Assembly: GCA_003448835.1 (NCBI GenBank)
Contig: DLXM01000338.1
Span: 1 to 9,693, forward strand
Source: Bacteroidota bacterium
GTDB taxonomy: Bacteria; Bacteroidota; Rhodothermia; Balneolales; HLUCCA01
DNA length: 9,693 bases
Reading direction: 5' to 3'
Shown: one piece after another, positions 1 through 5,468 of the stretch
How the letters are laid out: each line of letters opens with the position of its first letter
Numbering within the stretch: position 1 is the stretch's first letter
The notes under the pieces: model-generated
Seen by the model: the letters and a program-made list of their open reading frames with translations, nothing else
What the model was told of the DNA's origin: nothing
Databases searched by the model: none
Program-made: the position numbers and the translations under genes

Positions 1-241
1 TCTCAATGACTTTATATTCAAAATCACGCATCACTTCAGTAAACCGGGTAGTTTTTTGCTTGTAAGCAAGATCATCGCGCATTCTTTCGCGATCAACAGC
101 AACATACACATTTAAACGGCAGGCACTACAACTACCGCGCATAGCAAATTTTCGAAGAATATCGTAACGCAATCCAAACCCACCATTCAGGGTTACATTA
201 ATTGCATCAACAAACACACTGACTTTACGTGAACTACTCAT
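1..241 (-). CDS. NYN-domain (LabA/DUF88-like) protein, 5' part only
   Basis: The first 80 codons read from an ATG at 241 to the window edge with no stop; the rest lies outside. The start MSSSRKVSVFVDAINV has the hydrophobic strand followed by D12 and N15 that opens NYN/PIN-like nucleases, where the aspartate helps bind metal. A second strand (LNVYVAVDRER, residues 44-54) fits the same fold. The family includes suspected RNases and regulators of the LabA/DUF88 type; the function of this member is inferred from the fold only. The ATG lies 44 bases after the flippase stop codon and no promoter is visible in the gap, so it is probably the last visible gene of the HIT-aroQ-flippase run. The remaining acidic active-site residues cannot be checked because the C-terminal part is missing. 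Confidence 0.72.
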   Translation of the reverse strand, partial: MSSSRKVSVFVDAINVTLNGGFGLRYDILRKFAMRGSCSACRLNVYVAVDRERMRDDLAYKQKTTRFTEVMRDFEYKVIE

Positions 242-285
242 CTCTAATAATACTTTCTAATTCGTTAAATCTCTGGACTCGACCG

Positions 286-1758
286 CTAATTACTGGTCGT
301 CCGAACAGGCTTTAGTGAGTAAAATACGAAAACTACACCAATAAGTGTCAATACAAGCCGAACTTGTAATGAATCAACGTAAAGCATATTTGAATATTTT
401 GCAATCCAAACAACTGTGGAAGTAATTCCAATCACAACCAACGTTTTTCGGATTCGATATAGAACGTTCAGTTCTTTGTAAGAATAGTACAACAAAATAA
501 AAGCTATAACAGCATAACACACCAACGTAGCAATTGCAGAACCCATCATCCCAAACTGAGGGACCAACATAAAATTGAGCATAATGGTGATCCCGGCGCC
601 TACCATTGTGATTCCTGGTAATATTTTAGTCTTCTCTTTAATAAAAATTCCAGCAGAAAACACCACAAACCACCCCTGAAACCAATACGCCAACAAAAGA
701 ACCGGAACTATGGAAAGTCCCTCCCAATAGCGGTCGTTGATAAGAGTTCCATCCCCCATGAACGGAACTTGAAGTGACGCAATTTCAAAAACAAACATCG
801 AAATTGACACAAATATGATACCTGCAAAAATGTTAAACCAATCGAAGACATCAGCAAAAACTGTTTTGTTGTCTGTAGCATCTGCATATTTCATAAAGAA
901 TGGCTGCCATGCCATTCGGAACATTTGAACCGTCAAGAGCATGAATATGGCAAGTTTATAACATGCATTATAGATTCCAGTAATATCTTCAGGAGTATAA
1001 CTGATGCCATAAATTGCTTCAATATGCTCCGGATTCATTGCATTCAGATAAAACCGGTCAACCACCTCGTTTATTGCGAAACCGAGTCCATTTGGTACGT
1101 AAGGCAAGCCAAATAACAACACCTGTTGCACAACTGGCATCGAAAATGTGCCTTTGAAAAGACTTCGAGTGATGATCCATAGTCCGATGGTGGTTACACC
1201 TGATGCAATTAAATTACTCCAAAGTACCGCCTCAATCCCCCAACCAAGTCCCGCAATTAAATAGATGTTCAAGGTCAGATTAATAATGACGTTCACGACG
1301 CGGTATCCGGCGTAAGTAAACGACTTTCGAACCAATCTCAATTCAGCATAAGGAACCAGACTGAGCGCATCAAACCAAAGAATCCCAATGAGTAAGGCAT
1401 AAATGGTGAAATCCTGAGTCACATCCAAACTGATAACCGGCATAATAAAATCAGATCCGACATACATCAACAATGCCAATATGGATCCGACTCCGATTAA
1501 CATTGATTGAATGGTTTTAAACACATCAGGTGCCTGATCCCGATCGGTAGCATACCGGATGTAGGCAGATTCCATTCCGAATGAAAAAAGCACATTCAGG
1601 AATACAAAAGCAGCAAAAATAAGTGAAATCACACCATATTCATCCGGTGCAAAAAACCCGGTATAAAACGGGACTAGCAAGTAGTTCAGGAATCTGGCCA
1701 CAATGCTGCTTAATCCATAAACAGCGGTATCTGACGCCAATTCTCTGATTTTTGACAT
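286..1758 (-). CDS. Polysaccharide/lipid-linked oligosaccharide flippase (MOP superfamily, Wzx-like)
   Basis: A 490-residue integral membrane protein with about 12-14 hydrophobic segments spread along its length. The N-terminus (residues 8-33, ASDTAVYGLSSIVARFLNYL onward) is typical of Bacteroidota-type oligosaccharide flippases, followed by PFYTGFFAPDEYGVISLI and the charged loop GMESAYIRYATDRD near residues 61-74. Such proteins move lipid-linked sugar units across the inner membrane for surface polysaccharide assembly; the substrate cannot be read from the sequence. The reading frame is open back to 1827, but that extension runs through the end of aroQ. I chose the ATG at 1758 because it gives the family-like start MSKIRELASD, lies 4 bases after the aroQ stop and has AAGG about 9 bases upstream. 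No glycosyltransferase or polymerase gene lies in the window, so it is outside any visible polysaccharide cluster. Confidence 0.88.
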   Translation of the reverse strand: MSKIRELASDTAVYGLSSIVARFLNYLLVPFYTGFFAPDEYGVISLIFAAFVFLNVLFSFGMESAYIRYATDRDQAPDVFKTIQSMLIGVGSILALLMYVGSDFIMPVISLDVTQDFTIYALLIGILWFDALSLVPYAELRLVRKSFTYAGYRVVNVIINLTLNIYLIAGLGWGIEAVLWSNLIASGVTTIGLWIITRSLFKGTFSMPVVQQVLLFGLPYVPNGLGFAINEVVDRFYLNAMNPEHIEAIYGISYTPEDITGIYNACYKLAIFMLLTVQMFRMAWQPFFMKYADATDNKTVFADVFDWFNIFAGIIFVSISMFVFEIASLQVPFMGDGTLINDRYWEGLSIVPVLLLAYWFQGWFVVFSAGIFIKEKTKILPGITMVGAGITIMLNFMLVPQFGMMGSAIATLVCYAVIAFILLYYSYKELNVLYRIRKTLVVIGITSTVVWIAKYSNMLYVDSLQVRLVLTLIGVVFVFYSLKPVRTTSN

Positions 1759-1762
1759 CAGT

Positions 1763-2206
1763 TTAAGCCTTAGGGGATTGAATAATTTGTTGCAGCGCAC
1801 GAACGCCGAGAACATAGCTTTGAGCACCGAATCCGGCTATGATTCCGTTACAAACTGCACCCGTTAAGGATGTGTGTCTGAACGATTCTCTTGCGTGAAT
1901 ATTGGAGAGATGAACTTCAACTTTAGGAATTTTCAAGATAGATAATGCGTCTCTCAATGCCACTGATGTATGAGTGAACGCTCCGAAATTCAACAATAAA
2001 CCTTCAATGGATCCGTCTCTTGAAATCTGATGCAATTTTTCAATGAGTTCACCTTCATGATTACTCTGATGAAAACTAAAATTCACATCAGGAGAAGAAT
2101 CGACTATGATATTTTGGATGTCATTCAAAGTTAGTGTGCCATAATGTTCACTCTCGCGATGACCCAACATGTTCAGATTCGGACCATTTAAAACTAAAAT
2201 GTTCAT
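1763..2206 (-). CDS. aroQ: Type II 3-dehydroquinate dehydratase
   Basis: This 147-residue protein has the usual length of type II dehydroquinases, which convert 3-dehydroquinate to 3-dehydroshikimate in the shikimate pathway and work as cytoplasmic dodecamers. The N-terminal motif ILVLNGPNLNMLGHRESEHY is present, with R17 and catalytic Y22 on the flexible lid. The other active-site positions are N73, H79 in FTHTSVALRDAL, E97 and H99 in VEVHLSNIHARE, R106 and R110. The NPGA motif common in the family reads NFGA here (F74), a position known to vary. The start ATG overlaps the HIT stop codon as ATGA, suggesting translational coupling, and the flippase starts 4 bases after its stop. All key residues are kept, so the gene should be functional. 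Confidence 0.96.
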   Translation of the reverse strand: MNILVLNGPNLNMLGHRESEHYGTLTLNDIQNIIVDSSPDVNFSFHQSNHEGELIEKLHQISRDGSIEGLLLNFGAFTHTSVALRDALSILKIPKVEVHLSNIHARESFRHTSLTGAVCNGIIAGFGAQSYVLGVRALQQIIQSPKA

Positions 2207-2601
2207 AATTTTACTTTCTCAGCAATTTTGGATGCAATTATTTGCATTTCTTCTTTCGTGATGTCTGTTTTATGTCCCAATGAGAATCCTTTTCGGGAAG
2301 GATACATCGGAATGAGATGGATATGCGCATGCGGAACTTCAAGTCCCTCAACGATTATTCCTGTGCGGATGCAATCTGTAACCTCGTCAATTGCTTTGGC
2401 AATTTTTTGAGCAAAGATTAAAATCCGGGATAGTTCGGGCTCTGCCAAATCGAAGATATAATCGACTTCAGTTTTAGGAACAACCAGTGTATGCCCCTTT
2501 GCAACCGGATTAATATCTAAAAAAGCAATGAATTGCTCATTTTCTGCAACTTTATAACAAGGTATTTCACCGCGTATAATTTTCGTAAAAATTGTAGCCA
2601 T
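2203..2601 (-). CDS. HIT (histidine triad) family hydrolase, HinT-like
   Basis: This 132-residue protein matches the length of HinT-type HIT proteins, which hydrolyse nucleoside phosphoramidates and related nucleotides. The start MATIFTKIIRGEIPCYKVAE and the strand AFLDINPVAKGHTLVVPK (residues 26-43) are classic for the family. The triad is VPHAHIHLIP with H91, H93 and H95; H93 is the expected nucleophile. It is the first gene of the run leading to aroQ, its TGA overlapping the aroQ ATG by the sequence ATGA. The start ATG has no Shine-Dalgarno sequence but lies about 28 bases from a good promoter -7 element, leaving a short leader. The natural substrate is not known from sequence. Confidence 0.93.
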   Translation of the reverse strand: MATIFTKIIRGEIPCYKVAENEQFIAFLDINPVAKGHTLVVPKTEVDYIFDLAEPELSRILIFAQKIAKAIDEVTDCIRTGIIVEGLEVPHAHIHLIPMYPSRKGFSLGHKTDITKEEMQIIASKIAEKVKL

Positions 2602-2628
2602 GGTATTTTATTCGAGTGTTTATCAGGT

Positions 2629-2662
2629 CAAAATATAGAATTCCAATGAATATGTGAATCAA
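2629..2662 (-). promoter_or_regulatory. Promoter of the HIT-aroQ-flippase run (Bacteroidota type)
   Basis: On the minus strand a TTG (2662-2660, within TTTGATTC) is followed after 22 bases by TATATTTTG (2637-2629). This fits the Bacteroidota -33 TTTG / -7 TAnnTTTG pattern. Transcription would begin near 2622, giving a leader of about 20 bases before the HIT ATG. The geometry is within one base of the two tRNA promoters in this window. Confidence 0.55.
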
Positions 2663-2689
2663 ATTAACGGATTCAATTTAAATTTTATG

Positions 2690-2721
2690 TTGCATAAAAA
2701 GGTAAACACTTCGTATATTTC
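2690..2721 (+). promoter_or_regulatory. Promoter of tRNA-Lys
   Basis: TTGCAT (2690-2695) and TATATTTC (2714-2721, preceded by CG) are separated so that TTG is followed by 21 bases and then TATATTT. The tRNA-Val promoter has the same two elements at exactly the same distance. An AT-rich stretch with the 10-base palindrome AATTTAAATT (2675-2684) lies just upstream and could act as an UP-like element. The predicted leader is about 30 bases. Confidence 0.65.
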
Positions 2722-2757
2722 GGGTCTGTCGGCGATTTGGTATGTTCATTCGCTTTC

Positions 2758-2830
2758 GAGTCGGTAGCTCAGTTGGTAGAGCAGCGGCCTTTTAAGCCGT
2801 AGGTCGAGGGTTCGAGCCCCTCCCGACTCA
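2758..2830 (+). tRNA. trnK: tRNA-Lys (anticodon UUU)
   Basis: A complete cloverleaf can be folded by eye: acceptor GAGTCGG/CCGACTC, D stem GCTC/GAGC, anticodon stem GCGGC/GCCGT with one G-U pair, anticodon loop CTTTTAA giving TTT, variable loop AGGTC, and T arm GAGGG-TTCGAGC-CCCTC. The discriminator base is A at 2830, and CCA is not encoded, so a CCA-adding enzyme is required. It is a single tRNA gene with its own promoter and terminator. Confidence 0.97.
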
Positions 2831-2850
2831 CTTTTAAACCAAATACATTT

Positions 2851-2885
2851 AAACCCCAAGCTAGGAATAGTTTGGGGTTTTTTTA
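2851..2885 (+). terminator. Rho-independent terminator after tRNA-Lys
   Basis: AAACCCCAA (2851-2859) pairs perfectly with TTGGGGTTT (2872-2880) around a 12-base loop, and the T run continues to 2884. It starts 20 bases after the tRNA and should stop the tRNA transcript before the histidine kinase gene. Confidence 0.88.
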
Positions 2886-2958
2886 TTAAATTTATGCTGT
2901 TGCACAGGTAACAAATTCAGTCATCGTCGATTCCTCACGTGCCACTTATCAATGTGTT

Positions 2959-4305
2959 ATGCAGTTTAACTACCGCCGGTTACTAAATCCATTTACAATT
3001 ACAATCTTCTATTTAGTCATTGGTGGATTGTGGATTCAATTCTCGGATGATTGGCTTGAAAGAATCACTGATGATCTGGTTTATTTGAATCAGCTACAAA
3101 CTTATAAAGGTTGGTTCTTTGTTCTAATAACTGGTGGATTGTTATATTTTTTGATATCAAAACATAAAAAGTACGTAGCTGAATCATCTTTTAAAATCAG
3201 GGAATCTGAGAAGAATTTTGAACATATATTCTTCTTTAATCCATTTCCAATGGTAGTATTGGACTCAGAATCAGATAAAATTTTATTGAGAAATAAATCA
3301 TTCATTTCTACATTTTCAGGTGGAAAGCGAACTGAAGGAATACTTCTTAGTGACATATTATCGGAACAGTCATTACCTGAGGTTCTAAAAGGACTTAATA
3401 CTCAAACTTCAAATACAACGCTAGGTACCTTTCAAGCATTAACTAATGATCATTCAACCCTGATTGTCGAAATCTCAGCATTTCAATTTAGTTTAGATGC
3501 ACAAACAACCCGATTACTTATCTTCAATGATGTAACCGTTGAAACCAAAAACCGGGAAAAAGTAATCGAATTAACTCAGAACCTGGAAAAACTGATTCAG
3601 GAGCGAACCGTTGAACTACGGAATATTAATTCAGAGCTTGAAGCCTTTTCTTATTCTGTATCACACGATTTACGAGCTCCATTAAGAGCAATCGACGGAT
3701 TTAGTCTTGCAGTTATTGATGAATTTGGTAAGACTTTGGATCCGATTGCACGAAATTACCTCGACCGAGTACGTTCAGCGTCCACTAAGATGTCTGAGCT
3801 AATTGATGACATGACCAGGTTATCAAAAATTTCAAGAACAAACGTTGAAATCAAAGATATCAATATGACAGAAATATGTCAGCAAATTACTGCTGAACAG
3901 CGGGCGATTTGGGGAGACAAAAACTATACGATTACTATACATGATAGGGATCGAATCCGCACTGATTCCGGCCTTCTTCGAATTCTGCTGTTTAATCTGA
4001 TATCCAATGCCTTTAAATATTCATCCAGGACAGAAAATCCATCTATTGAAATTGGACAAACAGATGATAAAACTCATCCCGAATTTTTTGTTAGGGATAA
4101 CGGCGTTGGAATAGATATGCAGTATGCTGATAAAATATTTAAACCATTTCAACGACTACATGAAACCGCAGATTACCCGGGTACTGACGTTGGACTCGCA
4201 ACGGTGCAACGAATTATCAACAAACTTAGTGGGAAGATCCGGATTGAATCTAAAAAAGGGAATGGCACAACTTTTTATTTTAACTTAAATAACGACCATA
4301 TATAA
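2959..4305 (+). CDS. Membrane PAS-domain sensor histidine kinase
   Basis: This 448-residue kinase has two membrane segments (about 11-28 and 51-67) around a short outer loop, in the pattern YLVIGGLWIQFSD...LQTYKGWFFVLITG seen in many PAS/phytochrome-like kinases. A PAS-like region follows at about 82-195, then a helical linker, then a HisKA domain with H236 in SVSHDLRAPLRAIDGF. The HATPase domain shows the N box (N346, N350 in LFNLISNAFKY), G1 box DNGVGI (380-385) and F box IFKPFQRL (393-400). The G2 box reads GTDVGLATVQRII: D410 stands where a glycine is normally found, which may alter the ATP lid. The ATG at 2959 gives the usual N-terminus; no Shine-Dalgarno sequence or clear promoter is visible. 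The next gene is an Rcp1-like regulator, the usual partner of this kinase type. The signal sensed is unknown. Confidence 0.92.
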   Translation: MQFNYRRLLNPFTITIFYLVIGGLWIQFSDDWLERITDDLVYLNQLQTYKGWFFVLITGGLLYFLISKHKKYVAESSFKIRESEKNFEHIFFFNPFPMVVLDSESDKILLRNKSFISTFSGGKRTEGILLSDILSEQSLPEVLKGLNTQTSNTTLGTFQALTNDHSTLIVEISAFQFSLDAQTTRLLIFNDVTVETKNREKVIELTQNLEKLIQERTVELRNINSELEAFSYSVSHDLRAPLRAIDGFSLAVIDEFGKTLDPIARNYLDRVRSASTKMSELIDDMTRLSKISRTNVEIKDINMTEICQQITAEQRAIWGDKNYTITIHDRDRIRTDSGLLRILLFNLISNAFKYSSRTENPSIEIGQTDDKTHPEFFVRDNGVGIDMQYADKIFKPFQRLHETADYPGTDVGLATVQRIINKLSGKIRIESKKGNGTTFYFNLNNDHI

Positions 4306-4357
4306 ATTAAATAAGTATTATTTCCTTACATTGCTAAGCAACAAAAAAGTGACAAAT

Positions 4358-4786
4358 ATGACTTTACAAACCGGAAGCATTTTATTAGTCGAAGATAACA
4401 TTGATGATATCGATTTAACGCTTATGGCATTTAAGCGAAACAACATCGAAAACCAGGTCATTGTAGCCAAAAGTGGTGAACAAGCACTTGAAATTTTGCA
4501 TGGGGATGGCTCTGAGAAAGCCCCACTTCCATCTGTAGTACTTATGGATATCAATATGCCCGGAATGAGTGGAATCGAAGCTTTAAAGCATATTCGTTCA
4601 CACCCTCGCACACGGGCTTTGCCTGTTGTTATTTTGACTTCCTCGAAAGAAGATCAGGATATCATTGAAGGCTACGGGAATGGTGCAAATAGTTACATTC
4701 GCAAACCCGTGAATTTTAATGAATTTGTGAATGCAGTTAAACAACTTGGAATGTATTGGCTTTTATTAAATGAACCATTACCTTAA
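4358..4786 (+). CDS. Rcp1-like single-domain response regulator
   Basis: A 142-residue stand-alone receiver domain with no output domain. E12 and D13 form the acidic pocket, D64 in VLMDINMPGMSG is the phosphorylation site, T94 (VVILTSS) is the switch residue and K116 (YIRKPV) the conserved lysine. The ending GYGNGANSYIRKPVNFNEF is characteristic of regulators like cyanobacterial Rcp1 that accept phosphate from phytochrome-like kinases. I chose the ATG at 4358, 52 bases after the kinase stop; the frame is open from a TTG at 4331, but that adds residues not expected in the family. It probably takes phosphate from the upstream kinase and passes the signal by protein contact. Confidence 0.93.
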   Translation: MTLQTGSILLVEDNIDDIDLTLMAFKRNNIENQVIVAKSGEQALEILHGDGSEKAPLPSVVLMDINMPGMSGIEALKHIRSHPRTRALPVVILTSSKEDQDIIEGYGNGANSYIRKPVNFNEFVNAVKQLGMYWLLLNEPLP

Positions 4787-4812
4787 GGTTACCTAAAACA
4801 CCACTGGGAAAA

Positions 4813-5184
4813 ATGGACGATAAAAAAAACATCCTGATTGTTGAAGATGAGTTCATCATCGCAATGTTAATTGAAAAACAAGTTAGTCGCTTGGGGTACC
4901 AGGTTGTAGACAAAGTTACGACCGGTGATCTTGCTATTAAAGTTGTTCAGGAAAAACCATGCGATTTGATTTTGATGGATATCAAAATTATTGGCGATTT
5001 GGACGGTATTGAAACTATGACCGAAATTCGCAAGTTTTCGCAGGTTCCTGTGATTTACATTACCGGAAATTCGGACCCGTTGACAAGGCAAAAAGCATTT
5101 GAAACAAATCCATCCGGATATATCATCAAGCCCATTGAAATGGAAATTTTAAAAACTTCCATCAATAATGCTTTGGGAATCTAA
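4813..5184 (+). CDS. Receiver-only response regulator
   Basis: This 123-residue CheY-like protein consists of a receiver domain alone. E11 and D12 (LIVEDEFIIAM) are the acidic pair, D56 in LILMDIKIIGDLDGIE the phosphorylation site, T84 in VIYITGNSD the switch residue and K106 in YIIKPIE the conserved lysine. The MDIxIxGxxDGIE pattern is closer to regulators tied to PAS/HisKA_2-type kinases than to the Rcp1 type, so it is not a recent duplicate of its neighbour. It begins 26 bases after the previous stop with GGGAA close to the ATG, and is probably cotranscribed with it. It could be a second acceptor or a phosphate sink; the target is unknown. Confidence 0.92.
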   Translation: MDDKKNILIVEDEFIIAMLIEKQVSRLGYQVVDKVTTGDLAIKVVQEKPCDLILMDIKIIGDLDGIETMTEIRKFSQVPVIYITGNSDPLTRQKAFETNPSGYIIKPIEMEILKTSINNALGI

Positions 5185-5188
5185 GAAC

Positions 5189-5218
5189 CAAATTATAATG
5201 GACAAATATTATAATTTG
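5189..5218 (+). repeat. Perfect AT-rich inverted repeat upstream of the tRNA-Val promoter
   Basis: CAAATTATAAT (5189-5199) is the exact reverse complement of ATTATAATTTG (5208-5218), separated by GGACAAAT. It starts 5 bases after the stop codon of the second regulator and ends one base before the tRNA-Val -33 element. It could be a weak terminator for the regulator operon (there is no T run), a protein-binding site, or an AT-rich upstream promoter element. Confidence 0.7.
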
Positions 5219-5219
5219 C

Positions 5220-5251
5220 TTGCATTGGGTTAGAAATCCTACGTATATTTG
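5220..5251 (+). promoter_or_regulatory. Promoter of tRNA-Val
   Basis: TTGCAT (5220-5225) and TATATTTG (5244-5251, preceded by CG) match the -33 TTG and -7 TAnnTTTG consensus of Bacteroidota, the -7 element perfectly. TTG and TATATTT are 21 bases apart, as at tRNA-Lys. The leader to the tRNA is only about 10 bases. Confidence 0.75.
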
Positions 5252-5267
5252 ATGCCTACCCAAAAAC

Positions 5268-5342
5268 GGGCTGTTAGCTCAGTTGGTTCAGAGCACCTGC
5301 CTTACAAGCAGGGGGTCGGGGGTTCGAGCCCCTCACAGCCCA
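5268..5342 (+). tRNA. trnV: tRNA-Val (anticodon UAC)
   Basis: The cloverleaf is complete: acceptor GGGCTGT/ACAGCCC, D stem GCTC/GAGC, anticodon stem CCTGC/GCAGG, loop CTTACAA giving anticodon TAC, variable loop GGGTC, and T arm GGGGG-TTCGAGC-CCCTC with one G-U pair. The discriminator is A at 5342 and CCA is not encoded. It shares the 15-base T-arm segment GGGTTCGAGCCCCTC with tRNA-Lys. It is a single gene with its own promoter and terminator. Confidence 0.97.
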
Positions 5343-5349
5343 CACTTTC

Positions 5350-5382
5350 AAAGCCTTGCATGTTAACATGTGAGGCTTTTTT
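5350..5382 (+). terminator. Rho-independent terminator after tRNA-Val
   Basis: AAAGCCTTGCATG (5350-5362) pairs with CATGTGAGGCTTT (5367-5379), including two central G-U pairs, around TTAA (the middle is self-complementary GTTAAC). The T run reaches 5382. On the minus strand the same hairpin is followed by only three T's, so it could at most weakly end the converging kinase transcript. Confidence 0.88.
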
Positions 5383-5468
5383 AGTTTAATGACAAGGTAC
5401 CGCCCAAAATGTTGTAAAGACCGATTACCGAAGTTTTAGGGAATGTAATGTAGTATTCAAGGCAGTTT

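Noticed and set aside
925..1116. Open frame on the strand opposite the flippase gene
   Set aside because: No recognisable motif, and it lies wholly inside a well-supported gene. The same applies to opposite-strand frames at 2228-2410, 3102-3356, 4318-4611, 4867-5091, 7034-7279 and 9471-9662.
1759..1827. In-frame upstream extension of the flippase start (23 more residues)
   Set aside because: It overlaps the end of aroQ in another frame and adds a basic stretch before the family-typical MSKIREL start.
1979..1990. NFGA instead of NPGA in AroQ as a sign of inactivation
   Set aside because: This position varies in functional type II dehydroquinases, and all catalytic residues are present.
4331..4357. 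TTG start giving nine more residues on the Rcp1-like regulator
   Set aside because: The internal ATG at 4358 gives the normal receiver N-terminus; the TTG extension has no family support or ribosome-binding site.
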